Positions 47,228 through 57,142 of a stretch of DNA of 64,000 nucleotides are shown here, piece by piece. Location of the stretch: positions 45,088 through 109,087 of the forward strand of contig CAWEAT010000020.1 in NCBI GenBank assembly GCA_963806935.1, given 5' to 3'. Position 1 is the first letter of the stretch. Every line of letters begins with the position of its first letter. The stretch comes from Roseiarcus sp963806935 (GTDB taxonomy: Bacteria > Pseudomonadota > Alphaproteobacteria > Rhizobiales > Beijerinckiaceae). Below the pieces are notes generated by a model. The model did not search any database and was not told the DNA's origin. It saw only the letters and a program-made list of their open reading frames with translations. A program made the translations under genes and the position numbers.

Positions 47228-48530
47228 ATGATTCCCATTGAACAGCGTGGCGGGGCAACCCGCGCCGCGGTCAGACTCACGAAAAGGGCGATCGATCAGG
47301 CGGAGCCGCTGTCCAAACCGTACTTCGTTTGGGATGGCGAGCTCAAAGGTTTCGGGGCGCGGATTGACCCAGGGGGAGCAAAAACGTTCGCGGTGCGCTA
47401 TCGGCCAAAAGGCCAGGGGGCGTCTGCGCCCAAACGCTTCATCACCATCGGTCGCTACGGCCCGCTGACTGTTGACGAGGCGCGCAATCGCGCGAAGGAA
47501 ATTTTGGGTGCGGTCGCGACGGGCGCGGACCCCGCCGCCGATCTCGCGTTAAAGCGTGCAGCCTCCACGTTCAAGGAAATCGCCGATCTCTTCCTCAGGG
47601 AGCATGTCGGGCCGAAGCGAAAGATGTCGACGGCGCAGGACTATGAATCGCTGCTCGCAACCTACGCGATCCCCGCTCTGGGGAGCCGCAAGGCCGAGGC
47701 GGTGACGCGAGCCGAAGTCGCGCGCCTACACGGTCAGATCGGCGACAGACCATACCAAGCCAATCGCCTCCTCGCTGTCATTGGCAGCCTCTATACGTTC
47801 GCCGAGCGACGCGGCCTCGTGCCGGAAAACTGCAATCCAGCAAGAAAGATCGAGAAATTCCCCGAGGACCGTCGCGAGCGTTTCCTGACCTCTGACGAAC
47901 TGGAGCGGCTCGGCGCGGCCATTCGCGAGGGCGAGACCGTCGGCATCGCGTGGCGCGAGATGACGGCAATGCTCGAAATCAAAGCATCTGCCCAGGGAAG
48001 AAAACCAGCGTACCTTACTCTCGCCGGACGCCGCCGCCGCGCTTCGCCTCCTGATCTTCACTGGCGCCCGGCTGCGAGAGATTTTGCACCTGCGCTGGGA
48101 GCACGTCGACTTGGGGCGTGGTCTTCTGCTGCTGCCGGATTCCAAGACTGGCCGAAAGACGATTGTGTTGAACCGCCCTGCCCTCGAGATATTGCAGACG
48201 CATCCGCGCAACGGCTCATTTGTCATTGACGGCACCCATCCTGACCGGCCGCGGACAGATCTCAAGAAGCCCTGGTTGGCGGTCTGTCGGCGCGCCGGGC
48301 TCGAAGGCGTTCGGTTGCACGACCTGCGGCACACGTTTGCGTCGATTGGCGCGGGAGCAAGTCTTGGCCTCCCGATTGTCGGCAAGCTGCTCGGTCATTC
48401 GCAAGCGCAGACGACAGCCCGCTACGCCCATCTGGACGCGGATCCGCTGCTCCGCGCAGCGAACCTAATCGGCGAGCAGATCGAGAGATCAATGAACCCG
48501 CCCGTCGCAACCATCTCGGCAGAGAAGTAG
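47228..48530 (+). CDS. Tyrosine integrase (P4/phage type, one-base frameshift)
   Basis: About 433 residues after removing one base at 47965-47966. N-terminal DUF4102-like arm domain: LTKRAIDQAEPLSKPYFVWD then GELKGFGARIDPGGAKTF. Core-binding domain from about residue 110. Catalytic residues: Arg in TGARLREILHLRWEHV, HDLRHTF, GHSQAQTTARYAHLD with the Tyr nucleophile. This type usually integrates into tRNA genes, matching the tRNA-Lys fragment 140 bases upstream. Two direct copies of TTGGTCACT (47202-47210, 47213-47221) precede it, possibly arm or operator sites. Confidence 0.9.
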
Positions 48531-48639
48531 CTGATCAAGGCGAGCACGGGCGTTCGATATTCCCGGTCACGCGGGCCGGGAACCGCAATCTAATACACAG
48601 TAATAATACGCATATTACTTGGATCGTCAAAATAAACAC

Positions 48640-48668
48640 TTGACACATAAGTATAATTATGACATAAT
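48640..48668 (+). promoter_or_regulatory. Sigma70-like promoter
   Basis: TTGACA (48640-48645), 17-base spacer, CATAAT (48663-48668) in the AT-rich gap 48531-48798 ahead of the Tudor-like gene. A near-palindrome taatacgcatatta lies upstream at 48604-48617 and may be an operator. The strongest promoter match seen in the window. Confidence 0.6.
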
Positions 48669-48798
48669 GCTATTGTGGGAATTCGTTTGCGCGTCATGCG
48701 TCGCCCTTTTCCACCCACCATCGTCATCGCGTTCGCGTGTCGTTCGCGTGCAACACCGGGACCCCATTGGGGTCCCTTCTGATTCAAGGAGCTCATCA

Positions 48799-49452
48799 AT
48801 GACCAACGCAACCCAACCAAAACCAAACCCCCTGCCCGCCATCCTCGTCTACGGCACACCCAGCGGCCCCGCGTTGACCCAGGCCTCCTGGTTCCGGGCG
48901 GAGGACAAGGAGGCCGTCAAGGCCGCCGCGAAGGAGCTGAAGTTCTCCGTGATCGAATTGCACACCGATGCGGATAGGGCTCTGGCCGCCGGGGCCCATG
49001 AGGGCGTCCTCAAGGGCAGCGGTCGCATGATCGTCGGCTCAGTCTCCGCGGAGGTCTATCGGCGGATCGAAGAGCATGTCCGCAAGGGAGCGGGCGCCCC
49101 CGACCCGTCCCAGCTGGGCAGCGCGGTCGCATCAGCCGCAAAATCCGCGACAGAACAAACCAAGAACCTACCCGGCCCTGCCGCGCCATCGACAAGCAAA
49201 CCCGACCCGGTCAGCGCGACCGACGCCTGGGATGCGCTTCAGGTCGGTTCGTACGTGGTCGGGAAATATTGGGAGAGCGATGGCGAGCCGTACGGTTGGT
49301 GGCTCGGCATAATCGCCGGCATCGACAAGACCGACTTCATCATTCGCTGGCCCGACGACCCCAAAACGCCGCCCCTGAAGATCGAGCGGAAGCACGTCGC
49401 TGTCCTGCACCCCGCGTTCGACGTTACGCGCGAGTGGGAGAGGCGTCGCTGA
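48799..49452 (+). CDS. Unrecognised protein with a Tudor-like C-terminal domain
   Basis: 217 residues; AAGGAG precedes ATG 48799. Residues 1-100 form an alpha/beta domain (AILVYGTPSGPALTQASWFR, GRMIVGSVSAEVYRRIEEH). A Pro/Ser/Thr linker leads to a C-terminal 60-residue beta-barrel-like stretch, VGSYVVGKYWESDGEPYGWW then LGIIAGIDKTDFIIRWPDDP, resembling Tudor/SH3-like barrels by pattern. No family recognised. Codon use matches the region; it lies between the integrase and a DUF3768 gene, on the element. Confidence 0.55.
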   Translation: MTNATQPKPNPLPAILVYGTPSGPALTQASWFRAEDKEAVKAAAKELKFSVIELHTDADRALAAGAHEGVLKGSGRMIVGSVSAEVYRRIEEHVRKGAGAPDPSQLGSAVASAAKSATEQTKNLPGPAAPSTSKPDPVSATDAWDALQVGSYVVGKYWESDGEPYGWWLGIIAGIDKTDFIIRWPDDPKTPPLKIERKHVAVLHPAFDVTREWERRR

Positions 49453-49566
49453 AATTACGATCTTCGCAGACGCATCGGGGCGGCCTTCGGGTCGCCCCTT
49501 TCGATTCCGCGCGCTGCCGAACCAGGCGCGCGCCAACCCCAACCCCAACCTCAGGAGACCAAAGCC

Positions 49567-49909
49567 ATGACCAGCACCACCGTGTCCACCGCCGAACGTA
49601 TCCGCGCCCTCAACGACGCCTTCCGCCGCACCTTCGTCGGCGGCATGGTCATGATCACCGCCGGCGTCGAAGCCATGCCGGTCGAGCAACGTCGCTCGCT
49701 GCTCGCAGAAGGTGCGCGCCTTCGACGCCTTCACCGACGACAACGATCCCCACGGCGAGCACGACTTCGGCGCGGTCGACGAGGGCGGCGTCCGCTGCTT
49801 CTGGAAGATCGACTACTACGACCGCGCCACCGAGTTCGGCTCACCCGATCCCGCCGATCCCGCCGTCACCACACGCGTGCTGACCATCATGCGCGCCGAC
49901 GAATACTGA
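49567..49909 (+). CDS. DUF3768 protein (one-base frameshift)
   Basis: About 113 residues after removing one base at about 49705: RIRALNDAFRRTFVGGMVMI then TAGVEAMPVEQRRSLLQKVR, AFDAFTDDNDPHGEHDFGAV and CFWKIDYYDRATEFGSPDPA. DUF3768 proteins are small, common on alphaproteobacterial plasmids and integrated elements, and have no known function. A CAGGAG-type site precedes ATG 49567. Confidence 0.8.
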
Positions 49910-50029
49910 GCGCCCAGCGGGCTCTCCCGCAAGCGAGAGAGCCCTCCCAACCCGCACCGCAACGAGCGTCGCCGCCGCCATCGACGGCGCTCGCTCCATC
50001 ACCCCCATCAACCTCAGGAGACTATTCCC

Positions 50030-50605
50030 ATGCCCGGCAAACAAGCCAAAGTCGTCACGCCCCCGATGCTGAAACGCATGCTGCGCCGCGTCTCGCATTC
50101 CTCGTTCCCCGCCCGCGACCGCGCGATGATCCTGCTCTCGGTCAAAGCCGGCCTGCGCGCCTGCGAGATCGCCGGCCTCGATTGGTCCATGGTGCTCGAT
50201 GCGCAGGGTCACGTTTCCGGCACGATCCACGTCCGCGACGTCATTGCGAAGAAGCGCGGTGGGCGGCGAATTCCCATGCATCCCGACCTGCGGCGCGCGT
50301 TGGAACGATTGGCGCGCACCACGGAGCCGATCGGGCCGGTGATCCGCTCCTATCGCGGCGCGCATTTGAAGGCGAACAGCATCGTGAATTGGTTCGTGGC
50401 GCTCTTCAAGGAGCTCGGCTACGAAGGCTGCTCGTCGCATTCGGGACGGCGCAGCTTCATCACCATCGCCGCCCGCAACGTCCATCGCTCCGGCTGCAGC
50501 CTACGTGACGTGCAGCTGCTCGCCGGGCATCGTTCGATCGAGACGACGGAACGCTATATCGACGGCGACACCTGCGCGCAGAGGCGATTGGTTGCACATC
50601 TCTAA
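50030..50605 (+). CDS. Short XerC-like tyrosine recombinase (catalytic domain only)
   Basis: 191 residues. Catalytic set: Arg in KAGLRACEIAGLDWS, Lys region RDVIAKKRGGRRIPM, HSGRRSF (His, Arg), GHRSIETTERYIDG (His, Tyr nucleophile). The N-terminal core-binding domain of normal Xer proteins is missing, so this is a mini-recombinase. Such short forms are recurrent on alphaproteobacterial elements beside DUF3768-type genes. CAGGAG at 50013-50018 precedes the start. Confidence 0.8.
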   Translation: MPGKQAKVVTPPMLKRMLRRVSHSSFPARDRAMILLSVKAGLRACEIAGLDWSMVLDAQGHVSGTIHVRDVIAKKRGGRRIPMHPDLRRALERLARTTEPIGPVIRSYRGAHLKANSIVNWFVALFKELGYEGCSSHSGRRSFITIAARNVHRSGCSLRDVQLLAGHRSIETTERYIDGDTCAQRRLVAHL

Positions 50606-51574
50606 CAGTGCCCGTTGGAGTCCGGACAAGGAAAAGCTGGCGAATTCCAATCAGACGCTTTCGCGCGTTAGCGGTCATTGCGTCAGACGTCAGACTACTA
50701 GTCTGGGGGGCAGTTTCTCCCGCCGGCGCGCGGCCGTCGGCTTAACGAAGGGTCAATTGACCCGTTACCCGCGCCCTTCAGAGTCAAAAGCGTGAAATTT
50801 GTCGCCGCATTTTGTGTTAGACCTTGTCAAAAATCGGAGCGCTGAGAAAGGCAGAGCGATAGTGCCTCCGATTGTGATTGCGGCGATGCAGATGATTGAA
50901 CCAATAGAATTGGGAAAGCAATCGTAATGCACCGAGATGTAGATTACGATGGTAGATGAAATCGCACCGCTAAGGGGGCACGCTCCCGTGCCATAAGAGA
51001 GTCGGCATGAAGAGGTTTGTCGTTGGAATTGTGTCTGCGGCCGATTTCGATCGCGCTAAGGGATGCGCTCCTGATTGGCTGGACAGCGGTATAGCCGGTT
51101 CATGGGGCTTTCGCTTGACGGCCAGAGGCAAACGTCGTGACGCTCGTTCTTAGCGATTTCCGAAACGGGTGCGGCGATTGTGAAATCCTCCCGAGCGAGG
51201 CTGCACCCGATGCCTTTGCCCAGCAGTGGGCATTTTGACCAGGCGAGGCGAGCCGGCCCCCGGCAAGCCAGGACTCCCAAAAACAACTCGACAACCGTAC
51301 AAAGGGAGCTGATTTCGGGAACGGTGGTTGCGGTCTGTGCGCAATTCATGGAATTGATAATATCGGGGCGGGTTCACGCCGTCGCCCATACCGAGCCTTG
51401 GGCTTCCGCTCTCCCGCGTGCTCAAACATCCTTCGCACAGTGCTGTGACCCCAGGCCCTGCCGCCGCGGGGCCTGACGTGACGATGCACCGGACGTCCAG
51501 CGTCGACGCCTCACGCACAGTTCAGTTAGTTTTTCAAAATCTACCTAGCGACAAGTTGCTGTGGAGCTATCGCT
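50606..51574. other. Non-coding stretch after the mini-recombinase with palindromes
   Basis: No gene with supported homology in 969 bases. Perfect palindromes: CAGACTA-c-TAGTCTG at 50691-50705 and GGGTCAATTGACCC at 50750-50763; a GC stem CAGGCCC...GGGCCTG at about 51452-51475. A 48-codon ORF at 51007-51153 lacks a ribosome binding site and any family. The palindromes close to a recombinase suggest recombination or operator sites. Confidence 0.35.
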
Positions 51575-52114
51575 CTACATTTCACGAAAAGGCAGTTCAG
51601 CCGCTTCGCTGGCGGTTTGCGATCGAAAGTTCGAGAGCGACACGCCGACAAGTCGAACGCCTTTCGGGGGCGGGAACACGGACCGGATCAGGTCCAAGGC
51701 GACCTGATGCAGCTTCTCCCTCGTCTCGATCGTCATTTCCATCGACCGGCTGCGAGTGGATATCTGAAAGTCGGCCCATTTGATCTTCACCGTGACGGTC
51801 CGGCCACGAGAGTTCGTTTTCTCGCACCAAGCCCAGACATCATTGGCCATCGCGATCACACCGGCCTCGATTTGAACGGGATCAGTCCGGTCCTCGGGGA
51901 AAGTCGTCTCCGATCCCAACGACTTTCGTTCTCGGTCAGGCTCGACCGGCCGTTCATCGCGATCTCGCGCGATGTCGTAATACCAACTCCCCGACTTACC
52001 GAAGCGGTCCTGTAGGAAATCGAGGGTTTGTCGCCGCAAATCCGACCCGGTCTCAATGCCGAGCGCGCGCATCTTGGCCGTCGTCTTGGGACCTACGCCG
52101 TGGAACTTCGCCAC
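51575..52114 (-). pseudogene. DinB (DNA polymerase IV) C-terminal fragment
   Basis: 179 codons from a GTG matching only the end of Y-family polymerase IV: AKFHGVGPKTTAKMRALGIE (helix-hairpin-helix thumb) and the little-finger domain GSETTFPEDRTDP, TVTVKIKWADFQISTRSRSM, GVRLVGVSLSNF. The catalytic palm (about 190 residues) is gone; at about 52116 the sequence changes abruptly into IS21 istB on the other strand. The gene was cut by the IS insertion and deletion. Confidence 0.85.
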
Positions 52115-52116
52115 CG

Positions 52117-52550
52117 GCAGGGTCGCAATAAAGGCTTATCTCACCCGCCTCGACTTCGTCATCCTCGATGAACTCGGCTATCTGCCCTTCGCCCAGGCCG
52201 GCGGGCAATTGCTGTTCCACTTGGTCAGCCAACTCTATGAGCGCACCTCAATCGTCGTCACCACCAACCTCGCCTTCGGCGAATGGCTGAGCGTCTTTGG
52301 CGACCCAAAGATGACGACAGCACTCCTCGATCGCCTCACCCATCACTGCGACATCGTCGAGACTGGAAACGAGAGCTGGCGCTTCAAGAACCGCGCCTGA
52401 CCGACCAACGCCTCTGTGCCTCACCGATCCGCGCTCGCCCCGGCTGCGCAACCCCGGCCAGCTCCGCCGGGGCGAGCGCTGCCGTTCGAGCACGTCTCCA
52501 AGGGGGGCACTTTTGAGCGCCGATTGGGGGTCAAAGTTCAACGCCGATTG
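52117..52550 (+). mobile_element. IS21-family remnant (istB C-terminus and right end)
   Basis: From 52130 to 52400 the plus strand encodes the last ~90 residues of the IstB ATPase: LDFVILDELGYLPFAQAGGQ then LLFHLVSQLYERTSIVVTTN, LAFGEWLSVFGDPKMTTALL and DRLTHHCDIVETGNESWRFK. After the stop come the IS21-type repeated end motifs (cgccgattg at about 52519 and 52541, each with a gggggcac/gggggtca block). istA and the Walker A half of istB are missing. Confidence 0.8.
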
Positions 52551-52869
52551 ACACCGCCGACACATTCGAAGCGGCGCTGTTCGAAGCGACTGCCCGCTCC
52601 TCAGAATGACGACACCGTCTAAAGAACGATGACACGACAAGCGACGGGTCAGTCCTATCCCACCGAGTCCCTATCAGGGCCCTCTCATGGGCTTGCTGCG
52701 GCCGCGCCTGTTAGTTGGCAAGGGTCGAGGTGATGGAACGAAGAGGGGTAAGAGGGTCCGCTGCCCGCCCGTGCCGGGCGTTCCACTCGACCGGCCGCCC
52801 CAGACTCAAGCTTGCAAACCTGTAGGGGTCAGAGAGGGTGTGGGTCGTTGTTGGCGTTCAATCATGGGG

Positions 52870-53049
52870 CTACCCATTGAAGAGTTCGCCTGCCGTCGCG
52901 CCTCGCAACCCTTCCTCGGTAACCCATGCTTTCAGTTCGTCGACCTTGTGACGAGCGAGTTCGGCCAAACGGGGGTTGCTGTCTTCGCGCGATAACAGCG
53001 CTGCTGCGCCCTTCTCGCCCTCGGCAAAGCGGGCCAATGCGTCGTTCAT
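52870..53049 (-). CDS. Small unrecognised protein
   Basis: 59 residues: MNDALARFAEGEKGAAALLS, REDSNPRLAELARHKVDELK, AWVTEEGLRGATAGELFNG. A strong GGAGG lies 9 bases before ATG 53049. Acidic, helical, no cysteine; no family known to me. The surroundings are IS debris, so it may be a passenger gene of the element. Nothing else in 52551-52869 looks like a gene. Confidence 0.5.
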   Translation of the reverse strand: MNDALARFAEGEKGAAALLSREDSNPRLAELARHKVDELKAWVTEEGLRGATAGELFNG

Positions 53050-53149
53050 TTTGTTGAACCTCCGCTGGGTCGCCTACACACACACCTAGTAAGCGACGTC
53101 CTTACGGCTAGCCTCTAGCGCGATCCTCGTTGTGCGCTGGCTTCGTGGC

Positions 53150-53390
53150 TTCTGTGCGGTCCAAATCGCCCGCGAGACAGAACCGATGCCGTAGCCGACG
53201 ATCAGCATGCGGATCAGCTCGGGATCGACCAAGGGTCGGCCTCTGGCTGTAAAACGGGCTTCAGCGGATGGCGCAAATTAGCGAGGTCCAGGTGACGGTC
53301 GATGCCCCTGAGCGGGTGATCGCAGGGGACGTGCTCGTCGAGGCAGAAATCATAGAACAGCCGCCCCGGCGTCTCCTGAACCCCCGTCAT
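53150..53390 (-). pseudogene. IS1182/IS5-type transposase remnant
   Basis: From ATG 53390 the minus strand reads GVQETPGRLFYDFCLDEHVP, CDHPLRGIDRHLDLANLR, the N-terminus of IS1182-like (DUF772) transposases. A frame change later, GRPLVDPELIRMLIVGYGIG continues the family before the match ends near 53150. Short internal losses (for example GYGIGS for the family GYCxGIRS) show true decay; the catalytic domain is absent. Confidence 0.6.
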
Positions 53391-53394
53391 CGCC

Positions 53395-53980
53395 GTCTGA
53401 ATAACGACGTCGCCCCAACGGCACGCCGCGGGAAGAACCAAAGTCCGGGCCAAAGGCATCATTCCCTTGCAAGCGGGGAGTAGACTTCACCGGCCGAAGC
53501 ACGCATTCATTCGAGCCCCAGCTGAGCGGGTCCGCCTACGACCGGTGACTAAGGAGACGTTGTGCCCATCGCCGTCGCCGTCGCGACGACTGCGCTCTGG
53601 CGCGAGCTGCGGCTGGAAGAGATGATTATGCGAGGCGAGTTCGGTGAGACCTATGCACGTTACGCCGAGCGCGTGCCGGCGTTGGTTCCGTGGCTGATGT
53701 GAGACAGGACAGGCACTGACCTCCTGTCGACCTAGGAAGCAACGTCTGCAAACAGGTCGATTTGGCCCGTTCTCCGAGCCGCCCGCGAATGGCAGCTCCT
53801 TCGCACAGCAGACGACTCGGGTCGACGTAAAGCAACCCGTTGCGGATCGCGGCCCTGGATGGCTCAATTGGGCGGGAAGCGCCCCTACAGGAAGCGCCTC
53901 GGGAAGGACCGCAGTGCGCGCCAAAGCCGCCATTTCATTGCGAGCGTGAAATAGCCTTCACCGCCCGAAGCGGTCGAAGT
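53395..53980. repeat. Two diverged copies of an IS-flank sequence
   Basis: The segment 53415-53510 (ggaagaaccaaagtccgggc, then cttcaccggccgaagca) recurs in diverged form at 53895-53985 (ggaaggaccgcagtgcgcgc, then cttcaccgcccgaagcg). The first copy lies directly upstream of the transposase remnant, so these are probably ends of two related IS copies. No real gene is visible between them. Confidence 0.4.
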
Positions 53981-54043
53981 GAAGTCCGGCCATTTTGGGC
54001 CCCGGCGGCGTCGTCGTTTGCGTCGGGGCGCCCCGACGAGCCT

Positions 54044-57000
54044 TCAAGGCTGGTCGCAGAGGCTCATCGGGTGGTTGAAGTCGGCGCCGCGCAGCAGAGC
54101 TGCGGCGTCGTCCGACGCGCCCGAGGGATGCAGAAAGCTCAACACCTGACATGCTATCCGGCGAAGCTGCGCGCCGTCCAGAGCGGCGAGCAGCACCCGG
54201 CGCTCCTGCGTACGCAGGTCGTAGATCCGGAAGTCGGGGGCCACGGCGAAGGATCTCTGCGAGACCATCAATAGAAAGTCACCGTTCCTGGAAATTGTCA
54301 TTCGCGTATTGCCTTGAAGACTGGGAAAGCCTGTTAGGAAGACCTGGCCCTCCGAGCCAAGCACGGAAGTCGCCTTCGCTCCGTCCCGCAGGTCCACGAC
54401 GGCCAGGCCATTTTCCGATAGCCATGCTACCCGCATGGCGTTCGAACCCGGAAGGCGCGCGCCTGCGAGAGCTGGCCAGAGCAACGGCCAGGAGGGCGAC
54501 ACCAGGCCCCTAAGCGAAGGCGAAATCTCGTACTCCGATGCAGGTGCAAGCTTGCCGGCGCCTCCGCCCCAATCAAGGTTGACCACGAATACTTTGTCGC
54601 TGACGTTTCGTTCTGGCGCGGCAGGGTCGAAATTTGGCGATATGCGCACAATCGCCGCGGCGCAGCCTCGCGATATCGCCACAGACGAAAGGGCGTTGCT
54701 TCCAAGCGGAAAGTTGAAGTTGATCTCCCTCGACGAGGCAGGACCGCCAAAGTCTCCAGCGTACAGGATCGGATGTGTGGACGAAGCTCCATCGCCGGGA
54801 TTTGGAAAGCTTAGAAAGGCGAATTTGTCGCAATCGGAAGCGAGTACGGGAATCCGGCGCGCCTGTCGCTTGATCGGCTCCCAGTCGAGTTGAGCGGGGA
54901 ATCTATTTTCGACCTTGAGAGAAATATCAGAGGCAAGAGCCAAGCCGGTTGCGTCCTTGAGGGGCTGGGTCGCCTCATCGGACTGGGCCGCCTGGAAGGC
55001 GAGAAGACACAGCAACTCCGGCAGGCCGCCGCTCCGAGTCATGCTGCTCAGGCGGAATGAGTTGTTCCCGAAATCGACCTGCAGCGGAAATTGTGCGCCC
55101 CGCCCGAAGCCACTGAGCCTGAAGTCGAGCGATCTTGCCGGGCCGCCGGGCGAAACAAGGATCAGGCTGTTTCGGCCGGCGCCGCCCGATGAGTCTTTCT
55201 GGTCAGATTCGGAAGTCCAACTGTCCTTGCACGGCCCAGTCGATCCCTGCTCCGTCATCAAGACGCCCGGACTTATGACCATCGCCTCGGCGAGCGCGTC
55301 GCCGTTACGGCCGACAGGGGCCAGGAATCCGATTATCGGGCGTGCAAACGAAGCCCCCGCGACCTTGTCGAGCTGAACGTCGATCGGCCCGACGGCGGAG
55401 CTCGCCTGAACGAGGCTAAGTTTCGATGCGTCGCTTAGCGACTTCGGCAAGTCCACGCTGACCACTTTTCCGGAGGAGGAATTGGCCGAGAACGAAAGGT
55501 AAGCAAGGCGCCCGCCATCAGAATTGAGCGCGGCTTGCGCCGTTCCGCCAAAAATCGGCGAGCGAGCCAGTATTTCGCGCAGCTGCTCGTTCGCGTCCCT
55601 GGCGTGGGGGCCGGACATGAACTTCAGCGCTGTTCGAATTCCGACGTTCTCGGACTTCATCGACGCGTCCACCAGGGAGAGCAGCCGCACCCGGAGCGGC
55701 GTGCCCTCGTCCGCGGCGACGCTCAACCTGCTCGCGATGTCGACGGCTCTGTCGGTGACGACGAAATAGGACGAGGTGATCAGAACGGCCAGCAAGACGC
55801 CAGTGACCGCGGTAATGATATATCGATAGGTTTTCTTTATCAGTTCTTCTTCTTTTTGTCTTTGGTCGCGCTCTTTCTTCGAGCATCTGTTACGCCGCGA
55901 CGCGTAGATCAACTCCGCAAGACGATCGTGGCTGATCTCGTAGAATGTGCTCTCCGTCCGACGTTCGCGACGGACCAGACGCTCCTGGACCAGGAGGTTG
56001 AGGGCTCTGTCATCGACCCCGAACTGGTCCTGGATCTGCCGCTCTTCCAGAAGGAGCCTGCGGCCCTGTTCGCGATCGAGCAGGCCGTGCTCACAGAGTT
56101 CCTCGACGTTCTCGCGCGTGGCATGCCCCAGCCTGAGCTCCAATCGCTCCATGGCTTCCTGATAGAAATTCCTGAGGACCTGGCTGAAGTCCCTTCCCTC
56201 ATTGAAATCGGCCAGCGCGAGGACCGGGAAGCTGTCGCCCCTTCGACCCCTTTCGTGGGCGATCAACTCCGCCCGACGGCAGATGAGTTGGAGGGTGAAT
56301 GGCTCGATGACTCCGGCGTCGCCTTTGAGGAATCCGATGATCTCGTCGAGCGCAAACTCTTCGAACTCGAACGGCGGCGCCCAGAAGGGCTCCTCTCCGT
56401 CTTGTGCGAGGAGTTGGGCGGGGTTCATGACGGCCTCGCGGGCCCCTTCCTCGCTCAAGGGTCCCAGGCGCAACCGCTCGTGGAAAAGACTCGGTATAGC
56501 GAGGCTGAATTCTTCCAGCGCCCCGAGGTAGTCCTCTCGCATGCTGATCAGGATTTTCACGTCCGGCGGCGTCGGCGCCGGCTCGGATTCGCTCGCCTCG
56601 CTCAAGCCGGGACGTTCAGGCGGGACCCGGGTGGCGAGCGCTCCCAATTCGCTTGCGAGCTTGTCGCGGAACGCCCTGTCGCGAACAGTGAACACCTCCT
56701 CGAACTGGTCGAGCACAAGCACGGGCGTCAGCAAAAGATCGTCGCGCCACACCAACGCGGTCGAAAGCAATTCCCACATTCCCTCCGTTCGGAATTCGGG
56801 AACCTGCAGTTGCTCGGTCTTGCAGGCTTGCCTGATCGAACGGGCGACCGCGTCCACCGGGCTTTCGTTCTTTTCATTGAAACGAACCATCACCGGCAGG
56901 AAAGGCTTCTGCCGCAAGCGCGGAAACAGCGAGGCCTGGAGCAACGAGGTCTTGCCAAGCCCCGACTTTGCGAATTGCAACAGAACCGGCACGCTGAGAA

Positions 57001-57142
57001 CCCGCAGGTAGAGTTGCTGGCCCTCCCTGTGGCGGCCGAAGAAACGCTGCTGGTCCTCGGGGGACTCAGAGAACGGGCGGGTTCCTGCATATCGGCTCCG
57101 AGTCGAAGCGTGGCTAACGGAGATCGGCAGTATCTGGTTCAT
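54044..57142 (-). CDS. nSTAND-type NTPase with membrane segment and C-terminal sensor region
   Basis: 1032 residues. P-loop at 59-67 (SGLGKTSLL), Walker B VLVLDQFEEVF at 141-151, then ILISMREDYLGALEEF (sensor 1 region) and a winged-helix-like part ending TFYEISHDRLAELIYASRRN: this order is the nSTAND1 module. A membrane helix follows at 441-462 (YIITAVTGVLLAVLITSSYF). Residues 470-1032 are beta-rich with blade-like repeats (for example TRMTISRNGDFLLMVSQR), probably a propeller sensor but without WD signatures. ATG 57142 overlaps the upstream gene stop as ATGA. Such proteins sense phage or stress and trigger an effector; here the partner carries it. Confidence 0.8.
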   Translation of the reverse strand: MNQILPISVSHASTRSRYAGTRPFSESPEDQQRFFGRHREGQQLYLRVLSVPVLLQFAKSGLGKTSLLQASLFPRLRQKPFLPVMVRFNEKNESPVDAVARSIRQACKTEQLQVPEFRTEGMWELLSTALVWRDDLLLTPVLVLDQFEEVFTVRDRAFRDKLASELGALATRVPPERPGLSEASESEPAPTPPDVKILISMREDYLGALEEFSLAIPSLFHERLRLGPLSEEGAREAVMNPAQLLAQDGEEPFWAPPFEFEEFALDEIIGFLKGDAGVIEPFTLQLICRRAELIAHERGRRGDSFPVLALADFNEGRDFSQVLRNFYQEAMERLELRLGHATRENVEELCEHGLLDREQGRRLLLEERQIQDQFGVDDRALNLLVQERLVRRERRTESTFYEISHDRLAELIYASRRNRCSKKERDQRQKEEELIKKTYRYIITAVTGVLLAVLITSSYFVVTDRAVDIASRLSVAADEGTPLRVRLLSLVDASMKSENVGIRTALKFMSGPHARDANEQLREILARSPIFGGTAQAALNSDGGRLAYLSFSANSSSGKVVSVDLPKSLSDASKLSLVQASSAVGPIDVQLDKVAGASFARPIIGFLAPVGRNGDALAEAMVISPGVLMTEQGSTGPCKDSWTSESDQKDSSGGAGRNSLILVSPGGPARSLDFRLSGFGRGAQFPLQVDFGNNSFRLSSMTRSGGLPELLCLLAFQAAQSDEATQPLKDATGLALASDISLKVENRFPAQLDWEPIKRQARRIPVLASDCDKFAFLSFPNPGDGASSTHPILYAGDFGGPASSREINFNFPLGSNALSSVAISRGCAAAIVRISPNFDPAAPERNVSDKVFVVNLDWGGGAGKLAPASEYEISPSLRGLVSPSWPLLWPALAGARLPGSNAMRVAWLSENGLAVVDLRDGAKATSVLGSEGQVFLTGFPSLQGNTRMTISRNGDFLLMVSQRSFAVAPDFRIYDLRTQERRVLLAALDGAQLRRIACQVLSFLHPSGASDDAAALLRGADFNHPMSLCDQP

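Noticed and set aside
51007..51153. 48-codon ORF MKRFVVGIVSAADF...
   Set aside because: No ribosome binding site, no family, isolated in a non-coding stretch.
54044..57142. WD40 propeller annotation for the C-terminus of the nSTAND protein
   Set aside because: Blade-like hydrophobic periodicity is present but GH...WD signatures are not, so only a generic beta-rich sensor is claimed.
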